A stretch of DNA of 8,912 nt from an uncultured Selenomonadales bacterium (GTDB lineage Bacteria > Bacillota_C > Negativicutes > Selenomonadales > Selenomonadaceae), in NCBI GenBank assembly GCA_947302675.1, contig CAMYWI010000037.1, forward strand, positions 1-8,912, given 5' to 3'. Positions 1 to 6,643 of this stretch are shown here, in pieces. A program made the translations under genes and the position numbers. The notes under the pieces are model-generated. The model did not search any database. It saw only the letters and a program-made list of their open reading frames with translations, and had not been told where the DNA came from. Within the stretch, counting starts at the first letter, position 1. Each line of letters opens with the position of its first letter.

Positions 1-898
1 GCGGGGAATAGAAATCAAAGCCCTTGTCGAGTTCGTGGAACTTGCCGTGAATCATGTCGAGGCTGTCAACGGAGAAGTGACCGATAAAGTAGCCGGCAAG
101 GCAGTGATTCTGATGTTTGAATTCTTCATGCTTGACACCTTGCGGGCAAACAATCAGCACGTCCATATCTTCAAACTGCAAGAGGTTGGGGCATTCCCAC
201 ATGTAGCCGAAATCGTAGTAATCGGTCTTGACTTCGCCGAGAAGTTCCCAGCCGCCTTCGGGTTTTTCCTTGTAGATAAGGACAGCACCATTGGTCGGGC
301 GCGAACTCTTGGCGGGGTCACTCATGCGCTGAGCCGCCATTGCGAAGTAGCGGACGCCGTTGCGATAGAAGAAGTTAGGATCACGGAAGTGCGCGGTGTA
401 ACCTTCGGGGTTGCCGTAAAGTTGAATCTCGTCAAGAGTAATGGAGCCGTCTTCCTGGAGCGTGCCGAAACGCTGAGCAACCGTGCGGACGTAATTTTCG
501 TCGCGGGCGTTGCAGGTATAGAACACGCGAACTTTACCGTCTTCGACGAAACCGCAACCGCTGTGGCAGCCGTCTTTGTCGTGCTCGTCACGCGGCCAGA
601 GCGAAAGTTCGGGCATGGTGTAGTTGATGAAGTCTTTCGTGGCGGTGTGCATCCACGACTTATTTTTATGCCATTGCTGATTTTCGGGAACGGGGTTCCA
701 CTGACAGAAAATGTGGTAAGTGCCGTCGCATTGGCAGAGACCATTGGGGTCGCTAATCAGAGAGTGCGGCGCGTCGATGTGAAATTTGTTGTGCCAGCGC
801 GAGGTGTAGGGGATTTCGCTACGAACGCGCTCATCGACAGCTTGCTTGTTGAACTTAGCCTTGATAGCCTCCAAAGTTTCGCCGGATTTCTTCGCCAT
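1..898 (-). CDS. scrB: Sucrose-6-phosphate hydrolase (GH32), 3' end beyond window
   Basis: This enzyme would hydrolyse sucrose-6-phosphate, made by the PTS permease upstream, to glucose-6-phosphate and fructose in the cytoplasm. The reading frame is open from an ATG at 898 to the left edge and gives 299 residues, roughly 60 percent of a usual 480-500 residue family member. All three GH32 catalytic motifs are visible. SDPNGL around residues 49-54 holds the nucleophile Asp50. FRDPNFF at 171-177 holds the transition-state stabilising Asp173. WECPNLL at 234-240 holds the acid/base Glu235. There is no signal peptide, as expected for an enzyme acting on a phosphorylated substrate. The start is fixed by a strong GGAGG at 906-910, seven bases upstream. 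The gene is last in the visible sucrose operon, about 30 bp after the second coiled-coil gene. The C-terminal beta-sandwich domain is not in the window. A long open frame on the opposite strand (35-922) is a shadow of this gene. Confidence 0.95.
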   Translation of the reverse strand, partial: MAKKSGETLEAIKAKFNKQAVDERVRSEIPYTSRWHNKFHIDAPHSLISDPNGLCQCDGTYHIFCQWNPVPENQQWHKNKSWMHTATKDFINYTMPELSLWPRDEHDKDGCHSGCGFVEDGKVRVFYTCNARDENYVRTVAQRFGTLQEDGSITLDEIQLYGNPEGYTAHFRDPNFFYRNGVRYFAMAAQRMSDPAKSSRPTNGAVLIYKEKPEGGWELLGEVKTDYYDFGYMWECPNLLQFEDMDVLIVCPQGVKHEEFKHQNHCLAGYFIGHFSVDSLDMIHGKFHELDKGFDFYSP

Positions 899-928
899 AA
901 AAATTCCTCCTTAACTTTTTAAACAGTT

Positions 929-1126
929 CTATAACCACCGCTCGTTTTGAGCCTGTCTGAGTTCTCGAATATCTCTGTAATGCATTTGATTTTGTTGACG
1001 CATCAGCTCTCTGACATCGCTCAATTCGTCCATAAGAAATTTAATCTTAGTTTCAGCGACTGTGAGTCGAGTATCTAATTCGCTAACTTGCTTTTCGAGA
1101 GTGTCTATTTGTTCTTGTTCAGTCAA
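929..1126 (-). CDS. Small coiled-coil protein, soluble paralogue
   Basis: A 65-residue hypothetical protein, charged throughout and predicted by eye to be one long coiled coil. It has heptad-like hydrophobic spacing from the N-terminal IDTLEKQVSEL to IRELRQ near the C-terminus, no membrane segment and no cysteine. The start is a TTG at 1126 with an AGGAGG eight bases upstream (1135-1140), which makes translation likely despite the short length. It begins MTEQEQI and contains IRELRQAQ. The neighbouring gene begins MTEQEKI and contains IRELRQKQ, so the two look like diverged paralogues, this one without the C-terminal membrane anchor. Only 15 bp separate the two genes, and scrB follows closely on the same strand, so all are probably co-transcribed. 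I do not recognise a named family and assign no function. A partner or decoy of the membrane-anchored paralogue is possible but speculative. Confidence 0.72.
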   Translation of the reverse strand: MTEQEQIDTLEKQVSELDTRLTVAETKIKFLMDELSDVRELMRQQNQMHYRDIRELRQAQNERWL

Positions 1127-1141
1127 GATAAACGCCTCCTC

Positions 1142-1435
1142 TCAATGTTTGAGTAAAGAGACTATTACCGTGACGACCATTGCGCCGATAGCTCCCATTG
1201 CAGTTAGCGATAAATTGCGGACATGCTTGCCTATTTCGTCAATGCGAGCTTGCAAACTCTTAATGTCTTGACGAATCTCGCGCATATCAGAATCCTGCTT
1301 TTGCCGAAGTTCGCGAATTTCTTCCGCGCGTTGATTGTCGCGGTCGCGCATTTCCTGCATGAACACGTTAAACTTCGCGTCCTGCATTGCCAACTTCATT
1401 TGAACATCGGCGTTAATTTTTTCTTGCTCAGTCAT
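1142..1435 (-). CDS. Small coiled-coil protein with C-terminal membrane anchor (XhlA-like architecture)
   Basis: A 97-residue hypothetical protein. Residues 1 to about 73 are highly charged and helical, with a heptad pattern (IRELRQ, MREIRQDIKSLQARIDEIG). Residues about 75-95 form one hydrophobic segment ending SLLKH, so the protein is probably a tail-anchored coiled coil facing the cytoplasm. This layout resembles the XhlA/haemolysin-accessory and Bdr-type small proteins by architecture only, and I cannot confirm membership. The ATG at 1435 is preferred because GGAGG (1444-1448) lies eight bases upstream; the GTG at 1444 overlaps that site. It sits between the sucrose permease gene and scrB, on their strand, 98 bp after the permease stop. 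It is related to the next gene through the shared MTEQE and IRELRQ motifs. No phage genes are nearby, so a holin-accessory role is not supported by context. Confidence 0.75.
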   Translation of the reverse strand: MTEQEKINADVQMKLAMQDAKFNVFMQEMRDRDNQRAEEIRELRQKQDSDMREIRQDIKSLQARIDEIGKHVRNLSLTAMGAIGAMVVTVIVSLLKH

Positions 1436-1464
1436 GATGAGCACCTCCCTATTTATTTAAAAGA

Positions 1465-1500
1465 GCCGCGCCCGCATGAATCAAGGTAGACGAGCGCGGC
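1465..1500 (-). terminator. GC-rich hairpin, possible attenuator inside the sucrose operon
   Basis: Perfect 7-bp arms (GCCGCGC at 1465-1471 and its complement at 1494-1500) enclose a 22-base loop. On the minus-strand transcript the stem is followed by TCTTTT and an AT-rich stretch, then by the ribosome-binding site of the first coiled-coil gene. It could be a weak terminator that lowers expression after the permease gene, or an mRNA-stabilising 3' stem. The long loop and broken U-tract make it weaker than the terminators elsewhere in this window. Confidence 0.45.
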
Positions 1501-1533
1501 GTCATTTCTAAATAAGAGGTGACGGGCAGAAAA

Positions 1534-3462
1534 TTATTCTTCCGATTTATAGAGCATGTAAGTCAAGCCGAAACCGCCCGCGAAGGCAATCAGGTTGACG
1601 ATAATGTACTGAACAATTTGACCGTTCATGTAGAGGAGCATACCAGGCAGAACCGTAATGCCCATGCCAGTGCCGGCGAGACCCAAGAAACTGGAGCACG
1701 CGCCGCCGATAGCACCGCCGCAGCAACCATAGATAAACGGTTTCATGAGACGGAGGTTAATACCGAAGATAGCCGGCTCGGTGATTCCCAAGAACGCAGG
1801 AACCGTCGAGGAAATGTAGAGAGCGCGTTTCTTCGGATCTTGAGTTTTGAGAGAAACTGCCAACGCCGCGCCGCCCTGTGCAATGGTCGCGCAGGTGATA
1901 ATCGCGTTGAAGGGGTCGGAGCCTTGCGTCGAGAGCAGATAAATTTCCAACGCGCTGAAGACGTGGTGGACACCGAAGATAACGATAACCTGTTGCAAGC
2001 CGCCTATAATCAAGCCGCCAACGACCGGAATCGTCAAGAAATTTTGAACCGCACCGAAGACGAGAGACTCCAAACCGTGCATGATAGGACCAACAACGAG
2101 GAAACCGAGAGCCATCGATACAGTCAAAGTTAGGAACGGAGTAACGATAAGGTCAATCATATCGGGGATAAAAGTTTTCAAGAATTGCTGGAATTTAGCT
2201 GCGAAGATACCTAAAACGAGTGCAGGGAGAACCGAGCCTTGATAGCCGACGAGCGGAATTGTTACGAAACCCAAATCGAGCGGAATAGGAGTTTTGCCGG
2301 CGTATTCGGGCATAGCTGATGCCTCAACCCAAGTGAGACCTTTTTCCGCGATTTCAGCCGCCGAGCCACCAACGACATACGCATTCGGAAGGCCAGGGAA
2401 GACGAGCATTAAACCTAAAACGATACCAATAACTGCTGTGCCGCCGAACTTATTCATAGTCGACCAGCAGACTAGAGCCGGCAAAAATGCAAACGCCGTA
2501 TCAGTCAAAACCTGAGTCATGAGCAGGAAGTTGGGATCCCATTCGCTACCGAGTGAAAGGATAGCACCACGAGCACCCATGAAAAGACCTGTTGCAACGA
2601 GAACGGGGATAATCGGGACGAACACGTCGCCTAAGGTACGGGAAATTTTCTGCATTAAGCTCATTTCGGCGTAGGCTGCTTCCTTACCGCCGCCGCCTGC
2701 TAATGACGGTTTGAGCTTGATGAATTCTTCCGTAACCTTGTCGACAAAACCTGTGCCGCAAATAATTTGGTACTGCTGAGCCGCGAAGAATTGTCCTTTG
2801 ACGCCCTCGATGTTCTCAATCTTTTTCTCTTGGATCTTCGATTTGTCATTGACAATCAAGCGCAGACGTGTCGCGCAGTGCTCAGCCGTGCGGACGTTAT
2901 CGGGGCCGCCGACGTAGTGCATAATCGACTTTGCAACGCGTTCCGCATCTGGCAATCCTGCAAACTGCTTAATGACATCGTCATCATCAACGGGGCCGGC
3001 AGAGGCTACTTCTTCAGCCGGAGCCTTAGCCGTGATTGACTGTCCATCGAGCTCAACCGTAATATCGCCGAAATCTGCGTGATTCGTGACGACAACCGGC
3101 GTTGTAGTTTCATAGCCCGCTTTCTTGATAGCTTCGGGGCTGAATTCAAGCAGGAGCTGACCGCGTTTAATCTTGTCGCCAGCTTCGGCTTTCGGCGTGA
3201 AACCTTCGCCGTTCATTTTGACCGTGTCCATGCCGACGTGAATCAAAAGTTCGATACCGTCGTCGGACTTGAGTCCGATTGCGTGTCCCGTCGGGAAGAA
3301 AACAGTTATCTCGCCATCGAACGGCGCGAAAACTTGTCCCTTCGGATTCTGTACGGCGACACCGCGTCCCATTGCGCCGCTCGCGAAAACGGGGTCGTTG
3401 ATTGAATTCAACGGCACTAACTTTCCGTTCAGCGGGCTACTAATTCGGATGTCTTTTGCCAT
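1534..3462 (-). CDS. scrA: Sucrose-type PTS permease, EIIA-EIIB-EIIC fusion
   Basis: A membrane permease of the phosphotransferase system that imports a sugar while phosphorylating it, using phosphate passed from HPr. The 642-residue protein carries three domains. An IIA-Glc-type domain spans about 1-150, with active-site His60 (PTGHAIG) and phospho-His75 (LLIHVGMDTV). An IIB domain spans about 160-250, with phospho-Cys196 in EHCATRLR. An IIC domain of many hydrophobic segments spans about 265-640, including GVHH (497-500) and GITEPAIFG (559-567). The glucose/sucrose-superfamily IIC and the downstream GH32 sucrose-6-phosphate hydrolase point to sucrose; trehalose or a beta-glucoside cannot be excluded from sequence alone. 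The start at 3462 is chosen because the IIA homology begins there and a GAAGGGTG-type site precedes it. An in-frame start at 3555 would place the promoter inside the gene. The A-B-C order is less common than B-C-A among sucrose permeases. Confidence 0.93.
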   Translation of the reverse strand: MAKDIRISSPLNGKLVPLNSINDPVFASGAMGRGVAVQNPKGQVFAPFDGEITVFFPTGHAIGLKSDDGIELLIHVGMDTVKMNGEGFTPKAEAGDKIKRGQLLLEFSPEAIKKAGYETTTPVVVTNHADFGDITVELDGQSITAKAPAEEVASAGPVDDDDVIKQFAGLPDAERVAKSIMHYVGGPDNVRTAEHCATRLRLIVNDKSKIQEKKIENIEGVKGQFFAAQQYQIICGTGFVDKVTEEFIKLKPSLAGGGGKEAAYAEMSLMQKISRTLGDVFVPIIPVLVATGLFMGARGAILSLGSEWDPNFLLMTQVLTDTAFAFLPALVCWSTMNKFGGTAVIGIVLGLMLVFPGLPNAYVVGGSAAEIAEKGLTWVEASAMPEYAGKTPIPLDLGFVTIPLVGYQGSVLPALVLGIFAAKFQQFLKTFIPDMIDLIVTPFLTLTVSMALGFLVVGPIMHGLESLVFGAVQNFLTIPVVGGLIIGGLQQVIVIFGVHHVFSALEIYLLSTQGSDPFNAIITCATIAQGGAALAVSLKTQDPKKRALYISSTVPAFLGITEPAIFGINLRLMKPFIYGCCGGAIGGACSSFLGLAGTGMGITVLPGMLLYMNGQIVQYIIVNLIAFAGGFGLTYMLYKSEE

Positions 3463-3489
3463 AAAAATACCACACCCTTCTAACAATTT

Positions 3490-3512
3490 AACCCACAAAT
3501 ATTTATTTGGTT
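3490..3512. promoter_or_regulatory. AT-rich dyad in the 5' leader, possible operator
   Basis: CAAAT (3496-3500) and ATTTG (3505-3509) form an inverted repeat around ATTT, with AACC and GGTT outside at 3490-3493 and 3509-3512. It lies just downstream of the predicted transcription start of the permease gene, where a sugar-responsive repressor could bind. No regulator gene is in the window. A simple leader hairpin is equally possible. Confidence 0.25.
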
Positions 3513-3526
3513 GTAAAACCTTCAAC

Positions 3527-3555
3527 ATTATACTTTTAGAAAGTTTCAACGTCAA
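3527..3555 (-). promoter_or_regulatory. Sigma-70-type promoter of the sucrose operon
   Basis: On the minus strand, TTGACG (3550-3555) and a perfect TATAAT (3527-3532) are separated by exactly 17 bases. Transcription would begin near 3520, leaving a leader of roughly 57 bases before the ATG at 3462. A short imperfect dyad, GAAAGTTTC (3539-3547), lies between the two boxes, and an AT-rich tract (3557-3567) lies upstream of the -35. I found no convincing catabolite-response element. Confidence 0.85.
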
Positions 3556-3568
3556 CGAAAAATTTTCA

Positions 3569-3606
3569 GGAAAAAAATTACTGCCGCCCGAAAATTCGGA
3601 GGGCAG
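3569..3606 (-). terminator. Intrinsic terminator after the exported-protein gene
   Basis: On the minus strand, CTGCC and GGCAG (3602-3606 and 3581-3585) form the base of a stem. After a two-by-two mismatch it continues with CCGAA/TTCGG-type inner pairing (3588-3599). The stem is followed by TAA and a run of seven T residues. It sits just past the stop at 3628 and just before the sucrose promoter, so it should insulate the two transcription units. Confidence 0.85.
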
Positions 3607-3627
3607 ATTATTTTTACGCTCGGAAAT

Positions 3628-4593
3628 TTATTTCTCAACAACGGTTGTCATGTCGAAGAAAATATCGTTGAGCGAGTCGTCGTTTTCGGGAGCCGCCGAC
3701 AAATCAGCGGGCGCGTTGACCGTGACGCCATTTTTCGGATCAATGTGCGAAGTGTAGGAGCGCAACTCGCTGTAATAACCCATTGCGTCGAGAAGGTCGC
3801 GTTCCTCGTCGGTCAAGACGACGTTACCGGCGGCGGATTGGTCAAGAACGTAAATGCAGTAAGCACGCATAATCGGCGTGAGGTCGAAAGCGGCAGTCAC
3901 GGTTTCCCAGTCCGGCTTGTTGACCGTCCAAGAAAAAGTTATGTCGTTCGCGCGGAACGCCGCAAGCCAACGCTCGAAAATTTCTTTTTGCTCGGCGAGC
4001 GCATCGCCAGAAAGATTTGCAAAACTGCTCGTGCCGTTCTTCGCCAAAATGTCCGCGAGCTTTGCGCCGTCCAAAGTCACGTTCATGATTCTAAGGTCGG
4101 GCGTGTCTTTTAAAACCTCGACGGCTTTGACCGCTTGCAAATTTTCTTCAAGCATGGAAGGATCGGTCGACTTCCAAATCAGCGCGATACCCGCCGGCAA
4201 GCCTGGCAAGAGCATTTTACTCCATTTGCTCCTGCGCTGAACGTAAAGCGTCATTTCGTTGCCGAGTTGCTCAATGTAAAAAGGAATCGTATTGTTCGTC
4301 GAGTAATTCTTTTTTAAATTGGTGTAAGTCCAGTTGAAGTTGCCGCCCATTCTGAAGGAGCCGTCCTTCAAAACTTGCGCTTTGGAATTTATGTCGAGGT
4401 GAAAGTTTGTAGAAATGAGCGTGAGATCTTGCTCGAAAATGCGCGTGTCGGGAGCTTGAGAAACATAAGCCTCGCGGAAAGCCCACATGCCGTCGTTAGT
4501 CATGTTAGCGGCGTCAGCGACTGCATTGCCGCCAAAAAAAATCGCGCCACCAAGTGCCGCAACGACCGACAATTTTTTTAAATTAAACTTCAT
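3628..4593 (-). CDS. Exported protein of unknown function
   Basis: A 321-residue hypothetical protein. Residues 1 to about 28 are a clear Sec signal peptide: a basic start MKFNLKK, a hydrophobic core with VVAALGGAIFFGG, and an AVADA-type site before ANMTNDG. There is no lipobox cysteine, so it is probably released or periplasmic rather than a lipoprotein. The mature part is mixed alpha/beta in character, with one cysteine in the sequence MRAYCIY and no membrane segment or enzymatic motif I recognise. The ATG at 4593 is supported by GGAGGT seven bases upstream and by the signal peptide. An in-frame start at 4647 lies within the promoter and is rejected. It is transcribed alone from a strong promoter, ends in its own terminator, and is divergent from the FkbM methyltransferase gene. 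No function is assigned. Confidence 0.85.
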   Translation of the reverse strand: MKFNLKKLSVVAALGGAIFFGGNAVADAANMTNDGMWAFREAYVSQAPDTRIFEQDLTLISTNFHLDINSKAQVLKDGSFRMGGNFNWTYTNLKKNYSTNNTIPFYIEQLGNEMTLYVQRRSKWSKMLLPGLPAGIALIWKSTDPSMLEENLQAVKAVEVLKDTPDLRIMNVTLDGAKLADILAKNGTSSFANLSGDALAEQKEIFERWLAAFRANDITFSWTVNKPDWETVTAAFDLTPIMRAYCIYVLDQSAAGNVVLTDEERDLLDAMGYYSELRSYTSHIDPKNGVTVNAPADLSAAPENDDSLNDIFFDMTTVVEK

Positions 4594-4618
4594 GCCGTTA
4601 CCTCCAAAATTTTTTTTA

Positions 4619-4647
4619 ATGATAGCCTTGCCGATTTTCCTTGTCAA
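4619..4647 (-). promoter_or_regulatory. Sigma-70-type promoter of the exported-protein gene
   Basis: On the minus strand, a perfect TTGACA (4642-4647) and TATCAT (4619-4624) are separated by 17 bases. Transcription would start near 4612, leaving a very short leader that carries the GGAGG site. The near-consensus boxes suggest strong constitutive expression. I saw no convincing plus-strand promoter for the divergent gene in the same interval. Confidence 0.85.
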
Positions 4648-4712
4648 GCAGGAAATGAATAAGCCCCGTTGAAATAGAAATGAAAATTTTTTTGAAAGGA
4701 ACGCGCCGTTTA

Positions 4713-5819
4713 ATGCGAATCATCATAATCAAGTTGCCGTATATTCACGAGGTTTTTTGCGAAAAACTTTGCGGGCTTGCCGAGCGGCTCGGCTACGAAA
4801 TCGCGGGAGTTGTCTCAATGGATTTGGAAGAAAAATTATCGTCGATTAAAAATTATCCAGTCTACCCGCTGAACGAGATTTTAAATTTGCAATGGGAGGC
4901 GGCAGTTTTTGCCTGCGACGACGGTGTTTTTGAAGAGATTATTCCGCGTATGATTGAATTGGGAATTGGGACGCGCGAGCAGTTTAAAAAGTTTTCTTGG
5001 CTCTTGCAACAGCTCATGATAAAAAAGTATGAGGATTTCGACGACCCCGCAATTCAAGAGACGCTGGAATATTGGAAGACGAACGAGCTTTCCGTTTTCA
5101 ATCAGCACGTCCCCGAAAACAAAAACACGGGCAACAGAGTTTTCTTCGATGAGGATTTGCCCTACATTTATTTTAAAATGGACGACGGCGAGTGGCGCAA
5201 GATGTACTATCCGCGCGAGTATAATTTTTTCGTTTACAGAGGAGAAAAATTCGTTCCAGATTTAATGACGGAGCAACTGCCAACTTCGCCGCACCTCTAC
5301 ATAAAGGGCGAGCACAAAATCTGCGCGGGCGACGTTGTGATAGACGCGGGAGTTTGCGAAGGAAATTTCGCGTTGAGATACGTCGACCTTTGCTCCAAGA
5401 TGTATTTGTTCGAGCCGGAAAAATGTTGGCTTGAGCCGCTCCGTCGAACGTTCAAAGATTATCGCGACAAGGTAGAAATCATTCCAAAATTCCTTGCACA
5501 TGTCACACAAGACGACTACGTTAAAATCGATGACGCCCTGCCCGACCTGCGCGGCAAAAATATTTTTCTCAAAATGGACATTGAAGGAGCCGAACCATTT
5601 GCCCTGCGCGGCGCGAAGAGAATCCTCACTAACAACAAAGTCAAGGCGTCAATCTGTAGCTACCACAACGCGGACGACGCGATAAAGATAAAATCGATTA
5701 TGCAAAGTTACGGCTACAAGACTTCGACGAGTGACGGCTGGATGGTTTTCATTTACGACCCGAAAATTTTTGATACGGCGGACTTTAGAAAGGGCATTGT
5801 CTATGCCGAAAATTATTGA
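4713..5819 (+). CDS. FkbM-family SAM-dependent methyltransferase with extra N-terminal region
   Basis: A 368-residue protein. Its C-terminal half is a class I methyltransferase of the FkbM type. The SAM-binding glycine motif VVIDAGVCEGNF is at about 208-219, the acidic end of strand two in LFEPEK at about 232-237, and the FkbM signature FLKMDIEGAE at about 285-294. A SYHN stretch follows at about 316-319. The N-terminal 100 or so residues (RIIIIKLPYIHEVF onward) look like a separate alpha/beta region, possibly a nucleotide- or sugar-binding fold. FkbM enzymes usually O-methylate sugars or small molecules, and in many bacteria sit near glycan genes; here the substrate is unknown and no glycosyltransferases adjoin. 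The ATG at 4713 is chosen because AAAGGA (4695-4700) precedes it, though the 12-base spacing is long. An in-frame ATG at 4680 has no ribosome-binding site. No terminator was seen after it. Confidence 0.88.
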   Translation: MRIIIIKLPYIHEVFCEKLCGLAERLGYEIAGVVSMDLEEKLSSIKNYPVYPLNEILNLQWEAAVFACDDGVFEEIIPRMIELGIGTREQFKKFSWLLQQLMIKKYEDFDDPAIQETLEYWKTNELSVFNQHVPENKNTGNRVFFDEDLPYIYFKMDDGEWRKMYYPREYNFFVYRGEKFVPDLMTEQLPTSPHLYIKGEHKICAGDVVIDAGVCEGNFALRYVDLCSKMYLFEPEKCWLEPLRRTFKDYRDKVEIIPKFLAHVTQDDYVKIDDALPDLRGKNIFLKMDIEGAEPFALRGAKRILTNNKVKASICSYHNADDAIKIKSIMQSYGYKTSTSDGWMVFIYDPKIFDTADFRKGIVYAENY

Positions 5820-5832
5820 CGGCAGATAAAAC

Positions 5833-5861
5833 TTGCGAAAGCCCGCGCTAACTGTTATTAT
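5833..5861 (+). promoter_or_regulatory. Promoter of the division/S1 gene pair
   Basis: TTGCGA (5833-5838) and TATTAT (5856-5861) are separated by 17 bases, and the start of transcription would be near 5868. The -35 matches consensus at four of six positions and the -10 at five of six. It lies in the 66-bp gap after the methyltransferase stop and just ahead of a strong ribosome-binding site, so it probably starts the housekeeping cluster. Confidence 0.6.
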
Positions 5862-5885
5862 ACGAAAAATTGAGGAGGCGACGTG

Positions 5886-6161
5886 ATGAGCCGAAGAAAA
5901 AGTTTCAACTGGTTTGCGTTGGTAATGCTTGTGATGATCGGTTACTTCTCGATGGTTTTAATTTCACAGCAAGTGCATTTGTCGCACGTGAGCGAAAGTC
6001 AGCGAATCGCCGATAAAAGATTGGAGAAGGCGAAGGCGACGAATGAAAAATTGCGCAAGGAACTCGCCGAACTCCAAGACATTAACAACATTGAGAAATT
6101 GGCGCGCGAGGAATTGGGTTTCACCAAAGAAGGCGAGATGCCCTATCAAGCGCGGCAGTAA
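5886..6161 (+). CDS. divIC: Septum formation initiator family protein (FtsB/DivIC-like)
   Basis: A small bitopic division protein expected to join the FtsL-DivIC/FtsB-FtsQ complex that activates septal wall synthesis at the cell middle. The 91 residues show a short basic N-terminus (SRRKSFNW), one membrane segment at about 8-27, a coiled coil at about 30-66 rich in Lys, Glu and Leu, and the family C-terminal motif IEKLAREELGFTKEGE at about 69-84. This motif and the length fit the septum formation initiator family. The ATG at 5886 is preferred to the GTG at 5883 because AGGAGG (5873-5878) is then seven rather than four bases away. It lies 24 bp before the S1-domain gene, an order conserved in Bacillota (divIC then yabR). 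The gene name rests on this context; ftsB would be an equivalent label. Confidence 0.88.
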   Translation: MSRRKSFNWFALVMLVMIGYFSMVLISQQVHLSHVSESQRIADKRLEKAKATNEKLRKELAELQDINNIEKLAREELGFTKEGEMPYQARQ

Positions 6162-6185
6162 AAAAAATTTTAGGAGGACAAAATT

Positions 6186-6602
6186 TTGGCAATGGAAGCA
6201 GGCAGCATTGTGGAAGGCAAAGTCACGCGAATAACGAACTTTGGAGCCTTCGTTGAGCTGGAAGAAGGAAAAGTCGGGCTGATTCACATTTCTGAGGTCG
6301 CCGAAGTCTACGTCAATGACGTTCGCGATTTTTTGAGCGAGGGCGACAAAGTTCAAGTTAAAATCGTTAGCATTGACGGCAATAAAATCGCGCTGTCGTT
6401 GAAACAGGCAAAGCCCAAGCCGCCGGAAACCGAATCGTCCAAGCAAAGACGCGGCGACTTTCGCAAACCGCAAAGGCAACTGTCCGCCTCATTTGAAGAT
6501 AAGCTGTCGAAGTTCCTAAAAGACAGCGACGAGCGTTTGACCGATTTAAAGCGCAAGACTGATTCCAAGCGCGGCGGTCGCGGTTCAAGACGCTCCGACT
6601 GA
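6186..6602 (+). CDS. S1-domain RNA-binding protein (YabR-like)
   Basis: A 138-residue protein with one S1 RNA-binding domain at about 5-75 (GSIVEGKVTRITNFGAFVEL, then GLIHISEVA and GDKVQVKIVSID). A basic, low-complexity tail follows that ends in Arg, Gly and Ser and is probably disordered. The single S1 domain and the position after the division gene match YabR/general-stress-type S1 proteins of Bacillota, which are thought to bind RNA or ribosomes. The precise role is not settled. The TTG at 6186 is taken as the start because AGGAGG (6172-6177) is eight bases upstream; the ATG at 6192 would be 14 bases away. A terminator immediately follows the stop, so the gene probably ends the first transcription unit of the cluster. 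Confidence 0.88.
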   Translation: MAMEAGSIVEGKVTRITNFGAFVELEEGKVGLIHISEVAEVYVNDVRDFLSEGDKVQVKIVSIDGNKIALSLKQAKPKPPETESSKQRRGDFRKPQRQLSASFEDKLSKFLKDSDERLTDLKRKTDSKRGGRGSRRSD

Positions 6603-6604
6603 TT

Positions 6605-6640
6605 GCCCCTCGCATTGACAGGGGCTTTCATACTTTCTTT
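6605..6640 (+). terminator. Intrinsic terminator after the S1-domain gene
   Basis: GCCCCT (6605-6610) pairs perfectly with AGGGGC (6620-6625) around a nine-base loop, followed by a T-rich tail (TTTCATACTTTCTTTT). It starts three bases after the stop codon. The interrupted T-tract makes it a moderate terminator, so read-through to tilS is possible. Confidence 0.75.
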
Positions 6641-6643
6641 TAT
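6615..6643 (+). promoter_or_regulatory. Possible tilS promoter embedded in the terminator
   Basis: A perfect TTGACA (6615-6620) lies in the terminator loop and right arm. It is 17 bases from TTTTAT (6638-6643), a four-of-six match to the -10, and 20 bases from the better TATAAA (6641-6646). tilS otherwise lacks an obvious promoter, so this is a candidate, but the -10 is weak and the hairpin-rich leader would be long. Confidence 0.3.

Noticed and set aside
35..922. A 295-codon open frame on the plus strand
   Set aside because: It is the antisense shadow of the GH32 hydrolase, whose minus-strand frame has all catalytic motifs and a strong ribosome-binding site. The plus-strand protein shows no family motifs.
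929..1435. Toxin-antitoxin pair formed by the two small genes
   Set aside because: Both proteins are coiled coils related to each other, with no toxin or DNA-binding motif in either.
1142..1435. Phage holin-accessory (XhlA) gene marking a prophage
   Set aside because: Only the architecture is similar. No lysin, holin or other phage gene is present, and the context is a sugar operon.
1519..2133. A 204-codon plus-strand frame inside the permease gene
   Set aside because: It is antisense to the conserved IIC domain, has low-complexity composition and no convincing ribosome-binding site.
3460..3560. Catabolite-response element in the sucrose promoter
   Set aside because: No stretch fits the TGNAANCGNWNNCA pattern well enough. 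Only short AT-rich dyads were found.
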